This document shows positions 31,785-43,400 of a stretch of DNA of 64,000 nt, piece by piece. The translations under genes and the position numbers were made by a program. Origin of the DNA: Alviniconcha marisindica (Eukaryota > Mollusca > Gastropoda > Provannidae). The stretch spans positions 248,001 to 312,000 of the forward strand of contig JABMCL010002924.1 of assembly GCA_018857735.1 (NCBI GenBank). Reading direction: 5' to 3'. A model generated the notes under the pieces. The model did no database searches. It was not told the origin of the DNA and saw nothing but the letters and a program-made list of their open reading frames with translations. Numbering within the stretch: position 1 is the stretch's first letter; each line of letters begins with the position of its first letter.

Positions 31785-32836
31785 ATGGCTCTATTGCAAG
31801 CAGCAAGGCTGAAGGTCCTCATCTCACCCCTTCAGATTGGACTTGGTGTTGCACTGCACCGCTTGACTGGTTCCAGGTACCGCGTTGAACACTTGCATAG
31901 ACCGGAGTTTTCTTCATCTTACGGTGAGGTCAAACCTATCTTTAACTATTTGCTGCACTCGGTCAAGGAACAGAGCTGGCCGGCAGCCGTCCAAGCAGCT
32001 GGACTCAGTTCATCGGCAACAACATAGATCACGAGGTCAGAACACTAGATGATGCTGGAACATTCCTTGGGATGGGCATTCAGAACACTGGATGGTGCTG
32101 GAACATTCCATGGGATGGGCATTCAAAACGATGGTGCTGGGACATTCCATGGGATGGGCATTATCGGTGCGGCCACTCCTTGCACAAAGCATCGCAAAGC
32201 CATACGCCGAGAAGTCACTGCAACACTAGAGACAGTGTCATGCACCATGGGCAAAGTCTTTATACGTTATTTTGATGCTTCCGTCGTCGATCTGCCACTG
32301 GCCTACGAGGCGGTGCTGCAGAACTTCACTGCTGAGGATAAAAGCAAGATACTCTACATTCCTTGGAAGGTATCCTGGCCCTTATCCAAGCTGGTCTCAG
32401 ATGATGTAGAATGTGTGCGACGGGATATATCTTGGTCAGAGTACTTTCCTTTCCTACCCATGATAGATATGGACCCAACCAACATGAGCTGCATATTTCT
32501 ACACTCATCTCTGGCACTACGCTATGGAGCCACACCAGCTCTCATCTTTGACCAGCCCTGTGGTGGAAAGCCACGGAGGTCGTTGACAATGAGCCACCTG
32601 ACTGTGTCCCACGGTCCATCGTCCTACGGGTTGGGGGATTTCACACAGAAATGAGCTTTCTTGGCTGCATGGGACGACTGACGGCAGGATCGGGCCTTCA
32701 ACAATTGCTGGAAATGGTCTTTGCTCAGAATTCTGTCACACACATGCTGACTGGCAAGGCCACCGCCAGAGCAGTTCGAGGACAATTTTTTTTGCAGATG
32801 CTATCTTTAATGCTGAACTCTATAGAGCGCGAGTAG
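31785..32836 (+). pseudogene. Downstream part of the same multi-copy gene, broken
   Basis: The chain runs in shifting frames: LLQAARLKVLISPLQIGLGV (31788), then SSYGEVKPIFNYLL, then RTLDGAGTFHGMGI (32082 on), a long stretch with YFPFLPMIDMDPTNMSCIFL, and finally GGFHTEMSFLGCMGRLTAGS (about 32640) to ARAVRGQFFLQM. Frames change near 32030 and 32540. At 32053-32160 a unit of GCTGG.ACATTCC.TGGGATG occurs three times with spacing 44 and 39 bp, and the 44-bp step shifts the frame. This copy is a pseudogene. Confidence 0.6.
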
Positions 32837-32839
32837 CTA

Positions 32840-33205
32840 CTAAGTGTAAAACGTATCGCTCCGTACAGACTGATTATGCGAGTGTATGATGCAAAAACAG
32901 CGGAATGCTTATAATCTCCAGGATTCTCCGGGTTGTACTGCGTCAAATCATGATTTAGTTCTTAGTTTCACATAGGGTATGTTCCAAGCTTTCCAACGAG
33001 GTGCTACATGACCATCTTTGGAACACTTTGGCCAAAGCAAAACAACCCGGTGATTTGATTACGTCATAACGGGGAAAACAAACACCTTGCGACACCTCTA
33101 TCGATGTACTTTTTGGATATGTTGGTAACAGACCTTTTCCCAATATATTTCACACAAAATCATTACTTTTGCTTTTACTTTCTCACTTTGGCTTTTTATT
33201 TCGTT
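32840..33205. other. No feature identified
   Basis: Non-coding DNA after the multi-copy pseudogene. I see no repeat or frame that I can support. Confidence 0.35.
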
Positions 33206-33211
33206 CCCAGC

Positions 33212-33326
33212 TTAGGCAATTTGAAATGGGGGTGTGAAGTCAATCCAGTTACCAACAATTCCAGGATGTTGGAGACAGAGGATTTTGAGGACATCGCTTC
33301 CGCATATATGCCCTTGAAACGGGGCC
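33212..33326 (+). other. Possible isolated exon
   Basis: The acceptor-like TTTATTTCGTTCCCAG is followed by an open stretch coding for LGNLKWGCEVNPVTNNSRML then ETEDFEDIASAYMPLKRG. A strong donor-like GTAAGA follows at 33327. Acceptor, donor and acidic, non-repetitive composition favour an exon. There is no second exon that joins it and no family match known to me. It might be a further exon of the adjacent broken gene. Confidence 0.25.
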
Positions 33327-33329
33327 TGT

Positions 33330-34105
33330 AAGATGATGCAAGGTCACCCTGAAAAAAAATTGACTATTAAATTTTCTCTGTGATCAATCAGAAAAGTATG
33401 GCATCATGTAGTGTTCTTAACTGTGGTTATTTTGGTACAAAACGTAAGGTGATAGGACAAGTAGAAGAGGAGTTATGATTTTGTTTACCATTTTTAAGAT
33501 TGACGGATGGCATTTTTTATGAATTTAGCAAGTTTGCTGTGAAATATCTGGAAGAATAATCAAAATGAAGGTCTACAAAAAATTGGGCCTATTATTTGTA
33601 CTGTGGAGAATTAGATTCCTAACTATTAGACAGGCTATATGCAAAATAGCTTCCAGATGGGACCTTAAATCTCAGAATTTCTCTAATTTGCATTTTGTGG
33701 GCAAATTGGGGCAAAAAATCAAATATTTAAAAAAATCATAACTTCGGAACTACTCAAGTGATCAGCATAAAATTGGTATCACTGAAATCAGATAAAAAAA
33801 AGATCTGTGCAAATATATAAAGTCTGATAGTCAACTATTGTTTTTCAAAATCATTTTGGACTACCTAATAAAAAGCTTAATAAAATCTAGTGAATAAACA
33901 GTAAGAACGTTGCAATGACAATGGTGCCCGTATCGTTCACATACATACTAGTTGTCACACCCTAAGTTAATCTTAAGTAACATTTTGTGATTGGAAACAT
34001 AATTTTGACTATGTTCTCAATCAGAATCATATTACTCTCGATGTTAATGTGACTTTACCTTCTCTACCCCTTTCTACTTCCTCTTGTGTTGTATGTGTGT
34101 GTGTG
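33330..34105. other. No feature identified
   Basis: AT-rich, low-complexity-like DNA with no supported frame. Confidence 0.35.
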
Positions 34106-34110
34106 TACCA

Positions 34111-34218
34111 GGAATGCTTTACGTTGTGAATACAATTGCCATTTACTGTCTGTAATTAAACAAGATTGTGGAGAATGTGCAGGATGTACCTCTGGTGGAG
34201 TTTATGCGCCTTATCGGG
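34111..34218 (+). other. Possible cysteine-rich exon
   Basis: Bounded by TGTGTGTGTACCAG and a GTGAGA donor, the stretch codes for NALRCEYNCHLLSVIKQDCG then ECAGCTSGGVYAPYR, with five cysteines in 36 residues. The C-x-x-C-x-x-C spacing with a following GGVY recalls small extracellular modules such as VWC, but I cannot assign one. It lies between genes A and B, on the + strand. No joining exon was found. Confidence 0.25.
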
Positions 34219-34895
34219 TGAGAGTTACCGTAGGCGACTCAAGTCTTTGTTGTTGTGTTTGCGTGACGTCTTTCGGGCGTTAATTAACTTCCTTGTGTGT
34301 TGATTCTACACGAGCACTCTGGGCCTCGTTCTGTTTCAGATTGTTCGGATGGATACAGGTTTTCGTCAGTTCATAATCTCTGCTTTTCCCCAGGTATGAC
34401 ATTGAAAATGAATTAATTGCAAAAGCGAGTAACAGATGATAAATAACACAGAAACTCAGTTCACGAACTCATTGTGCGTGAGCTGACGATTTCACGCTAC
34501 AAAAATAAATCTGGGGCAACCACGAAGATTAATTTCAAAAACAACGAAATGTCACATTCAACGCTGAAATGTCAATGCCGAAAAAGAATGGGCAGTTCTG
34601 TTCCACCTCAGTTGTATGTGTCTTGCGTGCAAACAGCAAGTTGAAATGTCAAAGTGCGTGGTTGTGAAAAGTGTGAGAAAAGCCAGGTGCCTCTTGGGAA
34701 GTTATGAGGGTCAAGGCTTTTTTGGAGGCAGTCTCCCGGGTCTCGCCGGACAACTTCCGCCGGCATCAATCTGGGGCGGCTACACTAGTTTCAGTACATT
34801 ACGCTAGCATATGTGCGACATGCAATGTTGAATGCTTACGCGTGTGTGTGCGCCCGCGCGCGCGCGCGTGTGTGTGGTGTGAGCCAGCGTGTGTG

Positions 34896-34926
34896 ATGGG
34901 AGTGGGGGGGGGGGGGGGGGGGGGGG
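34896..34926. repeat. Poly-G tract
   Basis: A G run of about 30 with one or two interruptions follows GT/CG-alternating DNA. It could form G-quadruplex DNA. Length may be unreliable. Confidence 0.85.
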
Positions 34927-35306
34927 ATCTCGTGGAGGTGGGCGACTATGTTGAAAAACGCAGAAGTTTCGTGACGGATCGAGTAAGACAGAGGCTTGAA
35001 TGTCTTCAATAAATGTAGAAGAAAAATGTTTATAAAGCGCCTACACCTGACGTGAGCCGCGCGAAGCCGCGCAAAACCATCAGTGACTCACTGACACCAG
35101 TATGGTCGACAAAAGTGTACAGACTCAAATTTAGAGAATAATGAACCTTACTAATATAAGTGTGAACAAGTGGACTTTGTACACGTTTTCACGTTAATCC
35201 CGCCCCGTGGATCAGTCTTGCAATTTCATTACTGTACTGCTAGTGGGCCTAAACCGGGAACCAGAGCAGACGACGCTTTCGTTTTGAAGCGCTGCGTGTT
35301 GTAGCG

Positions 35307-35314
35307 TGACGTCA
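35307..35314. promoter_or_regulatory. CRE-like palindrome TGACGTCA
   Basis: A perfect CRE octamer within GTAGCGTGACGTCACACGG, in locally CpG-rich DNA about 2 kb upstream of gene B's start. CREB/ATF-type factors bind this octamer in animals. With no mapped transcription start nearby the role is a guess. Confidence 0.25.
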
Positions 35315-35865
35315 CACGGCTAACCAGCAATAGCCGGTGCGCGCTCGCTACAAATCCATTTTTCACTCGTTACATTTTGATCACCTGTTGTTTTGTTACC
35401 GACTCCATTTTATGCCCCAGTCTACGTACAACATGATTATGCATCTTAGAATTTGTATGTGCTATTTATTTAGACACAGGATCCATCCCTACCACTCTGC
35501 ACCCCACCGCAGCCGAAATTAATATATTGCAACACTTCATTCAACGTCTTCCTCATCACTTCCAACACATACACACACATACGCGCGCGCGTATGTTCTA
35601 TTTTCAGAGGGGAAAAGCTGATTCACAGGGACACATATATAAATGATGCCGTGGAAGAAGAATGTCAGACGGAGTAGGATAGATCGCTCCAGAGTAACAG
35701 TGCATAATTAAAGAAGGCACGTTGACCAGATGGAAGACGAAGGAGTCGGCTATCGGCAGACAAGCGGAGTTGGCGAGACGGAAGATACAGCTGGAGAAGA
35801 TCAAAGAGATAGAAAGGACTAGTTTGTTCAACGATTTAAATCAGTGATTACTGAACATTGCATAT

Positions 35866-35874
35866 ATATATATA

Positions 35875-35930
<56 letters not shown>
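35866..35930. repeat. (AT)n microsatellite
   Basis: About 65 bp of nearly uninterrupted TA dinucleotides, self-complementary and able to extrude as a cruciform. Confidence 0.95.
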
Positions 35931-35932
<2 letters not shown>

Positions 35933-37119
35933 CCAGTGTTACATTCTGTTGCTTATTTCGTTATATGTCCATTTTGGTTTACTTACCTGATGAAGTGTGG
36001 CCCCACTGTTTTCCATTAATATAGTAAACATTTAGTGTGATTTACACCCATCTACTAGATGTGTAAAACATAATAACTTGATGCGTATTTTGATTAAATA
36101 AATGACATCTCCGATTATTCTTCATTCCATTTTGTAAGGAAAACTGCTTTAGCTTCAACAAAATCAGTAACGTGAAAGCGGCTAAAGTTGCAGTATGATG
36201 GAAATTGGAGCATCTTACCCAATTCCTCACTGAGCAATGTCAAAAACTGACGAAAATTGCATGGATGATGACATAAGCTTTTATTACGTCATAAGAAATG
36301 AGACTCTCCCGATACATTTTGCTCCATACTTGCGTCATTCGAAACGACTGCCTGATCAAACATAAACAAGAGGGGAATAAAGCGGCATATCGTAAAGTCT
36401 ACAGAATACAAGTCTGCCAGATTCGGGCTTTGTTCGTTGCCCATCGAAAGTTGTAAGGTTTGTTCGCCCATTCGGTCTAGATCTTGTATAATATTCAAGT
36501 GTTTATTTGTGCTGCTCTCCTTCCAGATACTGTGCCGGATTCACACAGATCTAGATTTTGTGCAGTGTTTCAGCCCAATGAAATTTACCCGCATGTGTGC
36601 GCACGACGGATGTGGTCCATTCCAATAAAACGTCTTTAAAATGGTTTAAAACTATAAACATTAGATGGGTGTCTCCGTCATGGTGCCAAGGCTGTCTGCG
36701 AATGCCTCGGCTGAAGAGACTATCGTGTGCTACTGTAGGAGCGTGTCCTAGAGTGGGACTAGTATTTCCTAGCCGAGATCTCAAAGCATTGTCACCACAA
36801 AACCGGGTGTGCTGTCTCAGTAGCTCTGTGACCAGATCAGCCTATCTCTAGCTGAAAGTTCCCATAGCTACACATCGTACACTTGCTTAATCACTTTGGA
36901 TACTCACAGACACTCACAAACACAGATCCTCATAGTCATTTACCTGCTGACTTAACAGAATACCGCTCAGGTTAAGATGTCATTGTGTTGATTCTTTCCT
37001 TTACCGTTGATCAAGTCATTCTCTTGACAATTACACACATTGCGCGATGGCACAGACAGTGCCCGTTTGCAAAAGCAAGTGATGGCCTGTACCCTTCCGC
37101 ATATGCAGATTATTAAAAT

Positions 37120-37335
37120 GTGATGGCGGTTTATAGACTGTGTTTACTGCCGTCAGTGATATACTGAAATGTTGGAATGATCATCAACAGTATGATGGTG
37201 CTTCATAGTTAGTGTGCTGTGGTACTGAAATGTTGGAAAGATGAACCAGAAATGTCATGATGGTTTATATACTGTGTGCCTTTACTGCCTTCGGTAACCC
37301 TTAAATGTTGGAATGATCAACCAGAAATGTAGACG
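37120..37335 (+). repeat. Degenerate ~70-bp tandem repeat just upstream of gene B's start
   Basis: Three units begin near 37121, 37193 and 37258 and are about 72, 65 and 75 bp long. They share GATGG..TT.ATA.ACTGTG, the phrase ACTGAAATGTTGGAA.GATCA and CCAGAAATGT. The last unit ends about 11 bp before the start codon of gene B, so the array occupies the proximal promoter or 5' UTR. Confidence 0.65.
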
Positions 37336-37346
37336 TCCCCGAAACT

Positions 37347-37448
37347 ATGACTGACGTGTTAAGGAGGGCAGCAAGTGGGTGGAGGTCATCACCACATCGG
37401 TGTGTTGCAGTGGTCATTCTGCTGGTCATCTTTACTGTCGGCTGCCAG
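37347..37448 (+). CDS. Gene B exon 1 (signal peptide)
   Basis: 102 bp = 34 codons, phase 0 at donor CAG then GTAGGT. The product MTDVLRRAASGWRSSPHR then CVAVVILLVIFTVGCQ has a basic n-region of about 19 residues and a hydrophobic core of 13. A signal peptide cut near GCQ is likely; a signal anchor is the alternative. Gene A exon 1 has the same length class, layout and phase. Confidence 0.65.
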
Positions 37449-40400
37449 GTAGGTCAGGTCTAACCAGAAGACTTAATTAAAAATAAACTGATTTCATTTC
37501 AGTTAAATTTCCAGTTTCTTCTACCACTGGCCATTTTGACTGTGAATCCGGTGAGAAGCCTGGATCACATGGGATTCTAACAGTTTTTAGTCAACAGTTG
37601 CCTGGCAAGACTGCTGTCCTATTTGCCCGTCGGAAGTATCAAAAAAGGCTTCATATATTCCTGTCTTCTAATGTTTACATGTCTACTTGATCTTTCAAAA
37701 TGCTAGACAGTTGTTGACTGAACAAATTACATGACTTGACAAAACATTTTGCGGAGAGAGAAAAAGGAAGGGCGTCACGTTTCTTAAATGATGCGACGAT
37801 GAATAGCAACTTAGTAAGCGATAGCTGCACTTTGTTCTAAAGCAATCGATTTTCTGAATCGGTGACAAAACGTAGCCTAACTGGCTTTGCAAGGACACCA
37901 ATCTTCTTCGAAAAATCGATCACGATGTTGATTGACAGTCCGGCTGAATTCTGTAAATTTTGCACTTCGTTGCATCATTTAAGAAACGTGACGCCCATGG
38001 ATTTTCGCAAACAGTTCTATCAAGTAACGTAATTTTTCCATCAATGACAGAAACTGAGAATGCATTGGTTCCGATCCGAGCTATCGGTGTTTCGAAAGTG
38101 AAGTCGAGAAGTGTGTCTCGTCTGCGCGACCTGATTGACTAATCGCATCTGTCACTATAACTTCCACATGCCAGAGATACAAAGTTGACGTTATGTATAT
38201 ATGGAAGTTGTTGTTTGGCACTGCCATGTGACGACTATTGTCACGTGCAAGCGGGTGACACGTTTAACACCAATGGCGTTCAAACTACGCCTACCCTCAC
38301 ATTCAGCCACCCTAACTACGAAGAATCTTGACACACTCTAATCACTAATATGCAGTTCAACAATATTGGTTTACTACTACAGTTAAACAATACAATACTT
38401 AAACCACAACACAACCGATGTTATACAACACACAGAGAAGGCCAACGCCAGTAATTAGAAAATTAAACGCGACTTAACCCGGAAGTTGATGTTTAATTGG
38501 AATTATAAGGAGTGTGGTGATGGGAAGAGGTATTTACATGAGATGCGATGCGCACGCAGATCAGTTTTTTTAGCAGCGGGTGTTCCCCGAATGAGAACAT
38601 ACCTGGGCGGGCTGATACTCCTTGCTCAGAAAAGCTATGGTAAAGGGCGGGCATGTAAATACCTCGTCCCATCTCCATACTCCTTATAATTCCAATTAAA
38701 CATCAACTTCCAGGCTTAATTTTGTAATTAGAACTCATCTGGCGATTGGTCAGACGTGTTTTCATGAGAATTAAGCATCGGGGAACACCCGCACAACAAC
38801 CATGCAACTTGCAAGAGAATTTTGCACTGTCGTGGATCCAGCCTAATCTTGTCAGCGCGTGACAACAACGTAGCAGGCTTTGGCCATAATATGCTGGTGA
38901 AGAAATTCCAATATTTCCGCTACCATCTCACTGTAACAATTGTAATAAGGTCTCATGATCTATTCGACTCTTTGCATGACAATACAGATAGAGCAGCAAC
39001 CTCTCAACAATGTACATTGTGTTGTGATACGAAACTGATGCTGTAGTTTCGATATTTTCATTTACGAAACTGTGTTTTGATTGCCTTCGTTGTCTTGTGC
39101 TATGGCGCTGAATCTGACAAGTAAAGGATTGGAAACGTTTTCCTCTTGCCTCCTGTATACTTGTGAGACTGTATACTACAACATGGTGGCAGCGGTAAAA
39201 AGAGAACATCGTCTTCCTGGTCAATGCAGCCTCTCCGCCCACTGAACAGCACAGAACCGGAGACCATTCCTTTCGACCAGAGGCTGGGCCGGCGGCGAAT
39301 CTTCCCGCCAGTGAATCTCGAGCTAAGCAAACTTCGACAGTTCAAGTTCCTCGCAAGTCTGGGTCTGCAAACGTCTAACCTTGGCCAGTGTGGTACAGCA
39401 TCATCGGTTGTCCTGAAGGAATCGCCCTGCACAGGTTTTTGCAGCAACCTTGCAGAACTTTTCAGACAATCAGGTGTGTAGCCCTCATACCATGCGGGTG
39501 CAAGCCAAGGGGAACAACTGCATCAAGCGCATCTTGTGATACCTTGCACACTTGTATACCCTCATATATGTGCTTCGGGCAGCATTTTGTTACTGTGACC
39601 AGTGACTACGACCACGTACTGTGTGCCAGTGTACAGACGCTTTGCTGTGTACCGCCACAGAATAGACGCTTTGCAGGGTTCAGTGAGTGGTTGGTGAATG
39701 CGGACGCTGAAGCAAAATAGTGGCTCTCATGAACATTTATCCCAATATCATGTTTTGATGTGTATGCATTATTGTAGGTTATGCATTTTGAATTTGTGTG
39801 GATGTTGCTTGTGTTGTACACATTACTATTGTCACACACAAACCCACAAGTGAACAAATACGTTACCATTGCCATACAGTCCTCCCTGCACCAACCCTGA
39901 TAAAGTGATAGCGATACTGCCATTACAGTTACATTGTTCGCACGCTCACACACAAGAACATGGCACGATCACGCATCCCCGAAATGAACTGGGCATCAGA
40001 AAATAATGAGGAGGCCTTGCAGCTATTCAAACAAACTATGTCATACTACTGTGAAGATGAGGACATCACAGACCCAGGCAAAATAGCTCTTAAAATCCTC
40101 AGGGGGATAGGAAATGAGGGACTGAAGCGCCTCAATGCCTCTGGGATGTCAGATGCAGACAAGAAGAGGCCTGATAAAATATGGGAGTTGTTTGAGTCTC
40201 AGCTAAAGACGAATCTGAACTTCAGAGTGCATCGTCTCCACTTGATGGACTACAGGCAAAGAAGTGAGGAATCTGTCGTTGACTTTGTAACCAGAGCACG
40301 CACTCAAGCCCTGAAATGTGAATTTGAAGAGAGTGAATTGGAGGAAAGGATCATTGAACTCATGATTGCATCCACACCTATAGAAGCATTCCAGCGTGAA

Positions 40401-43400
40401 CTGCTGGGAAAAGCCAAAGGCTACAAGCTGACAGACGCACTTGCAGAGGGGAGACGTTTTGAAGCCATTCTCGCAGGTCGACAGGAAATTCAGAAACGCA
40501 CAAGCACACCACTGAACAACGTGGACCAAGTAGGCCAAGCATGTGGCAACTGTGGCAGAGCCCATCCCCCAAGAGCATGTCCGGCATACAAAGACTCGTG
40601 CAAATTTTGTTGAAAAATCGGACACTGGAAGAAATTTTGCCGAAAACGCAAAGGAACCAACCATCCGAAAAAAGATGGTAAACAACGTGGTGACACCAAA
40701 TCGGATGGCAAACAACATAGGGATGCTGGCAAAGACAGCCGTAGGAGAGACCGAAGATTCCATGATCTGGAGCCAGCAGCCAGTTACACTTCAGAGGAAG
40801 ACTCCACTGAGCCCTATGACTGCATACGCATATCCAGTGTACGCAACGAGGTTTTCACAACACTGGATGTTATCTGCCCTAGGAAAAAGGGCATGCGCAA
40901 AATCAAACTCAAGGTCGATACTGGAGCTGCGGGGAACACACTCCCCCTTAGGACATACAAGCAGATGTACAAGACACTCCCCCCAAAAGACATCCTTGAG
41001 CCCACAAGGAACGTCAAGCTGGTTGCCTACAATGGTCAGGAGATCCCCTGTCTAGGATCCATCAACCTCCAGATTCGATTCGGGAAAAAACACTTCACGA
41101 AGGCCAAGTTCTATGTCGTTGATGTTCCATCAGCACCTATTGTTGGTCTGCCAACATGCGAAAAAATTGGACTAGTCACTATTCATTGTGATGACCTCAG
41201 GCCCAAACCAGATATCACAACCGTGGAAGGATTGAAGCAAGCATATCCAGGCCAGTTCGACACTCTGGGAGACTTCAGAGGAGTGGCCAAGCTCCACCTG
41301 AAGCAAGACTGTGAACCATTCATCGACCCCCCACGTAAGTGCTCTATCCATCTCAAGGAAAAGCTAAAGTGCGAGCTGAAGAAGGTGGAAAAGCAGGGTG
41401 TCATCCGGAAAGTCAGCGAACACACAGACTGGTGCTCTAGTCTCGCATACTCTGTGAAAAAAGATGGATCACTCCGCATATGCATCGACCCTCAGAAACT
41501 CAATCAAGCCAAAAGCCCTGAAGCGATGTCCACACAAAGTTCCCACACTTGAAGAGCTGAATCCTCAGTTTGCAGGGTCAACAGTCTTCAGCAAGTTGGA
41601 TGCCAAAGCGGGCTATTGGTCAGTCCATCTTGACCCAGACAGCCAGTTGATCACTACATGTCGGACCCCGTTTGGTCGATACTGCTGGACCAGATTACCA
41701 TTTGGACTCAGGGTGTCACAAGACATATTCCAAGCGAGAATGGATGAAATCTTGGAAGACCTTCCAGGTGTGGTTGGGATCACAGATGACGTCTGCGTGC
41801 ATGGCAAAGATGAAGAGGAGCACGACCGGAACCTGAAAGCGCTCATGGACAGAGCAAAAGAAACCGGGCTGGTGTTCAGTTCGGACAAGTGCACAATCAG
41901 ACAACCCGAGATCAGCTTCTTCGGCAACATTTACTCCAAAGATGGCATCAGACCTGACCCGGCCAAGGTTCATGTTATTCCTCGGTATGATGACATACCT
42001 CGCAACATTCATTCCCAACTTCAGTGAAGAATCACAACCACTCAGGGACCTCCTGAAGAAGAACGTCCCATTTGAGATGTCGGAAGACCACCTCCACTGC
42101 TTCCAGAAGCTCAAAACAGCAATCTCAGCAAAGTCGTGTGTCAAATACTTTGACCCAACAAAACCTACCACGCTGGAGGTAGACAGTTCAACAAAAGGCC
42201 TTGGGGCAGCAATTCTGCAGGACAACCTGTTGCATTCGCATCCAAAGCGCTCAACTCAGCACAAAGCAACTGCCCAAACACTGACCGGGAGATGCTGGCT
42301 GTTGTGTTCGGCATCAATCGCTTCCACACGTACCTGTACGGCCGCCCCTTTCGAGTGATAACTGATCACAAGCCACTCGAAATGATTGCCAAGAAGCCCC
42401 TCCTCAGAGCACCACCCAGGCTCCAGAGGATGCTCCAGAAAATACAGGGATATGACTTCACCATCGAGTATCGATAAGGAAAGACGATGACCCTGGCAGA
42501 CACACTGTCGAGGCTGCCGAATCCAAAGGACAACGGTGCAGTTGAGTTGGATCTAAGAGTTGATGGTATTGAGATGACGACGGCGGAAGTTCATCGCTGT
42601 GACATAGACCTGGTCAACTTTTCACAGAGGAAACAGCATCAACTTCGAGACCAGACAGCCAGAGATCCGACCATGAATGCGCTCATGGAAACCATCATCC
42701 AAGGATGGCCTGACAGCATCAAGGATCTGCCAACTGATGTACGAGGTTTCTGGTCATTCCGTGATGAGTTGGCTGTTGAGGATGGCATCATTTTCAAAGG
42801 AAAACAAGTCCTCATCCCAGAGAGTCTGCGAGCAGACATTCTTGCCCAACTCCATCAGTCTCACCAAGGCATTGAGAAGACCCAACTATTGGCCAGAGAA
42901 GGGGTGTACTGGCCAAACATCAACAAAGACATTGAACACATGACCAGGACCTGCACCCTGTGTCAGGAGTTGGCAAACTGCAACAGGAAGGAGCCCCTCA
43001 TACCACATGACACACCGATGGCCCCTTGGAAGAAACTGGGTACGGACTTGTTCGAGGTGAACGGGGAACATTTCCTGCCGATATGTGACTATTTCTCAAA
43101 GTATCCCATAGTCACACCCCTGCACGCTACCACAAGTGAAAATGTCACAGAGGAAATCAGAAAAGCTGTGTCACTGTTTGGCCGACCGGACGAGATTGTC
43201 AGTGATAGTGGACCACAGTACATCGGGAAACCATTCCAGGACTTTGTCCACAAGTGGGGCATACGACATACCACCTCATCCCCCAGGTTCCCACTGTCCA
43301 ATGGGTTCATAGAGAGACAGGTGCAGACCATCAAGAAGATCATCAAGAAGTGTAAGAAGGAGAAACAGAGCCTACACCTTGCCATGCTCGACCTTCGAGC

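Larger units (their letters stand above)
34220..37118. other. Intergenic stretch upstream of gene B
   Basis: Simple repeats only: CG/GT alternation at 34840-34875, poly-G at about 34896-34926, AT at 35866-35930. One palindromic TGACGTCA lies at 35307-35314 in a moderately CpG-rich patch. No coding region is supported. Confidence 0.4.
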
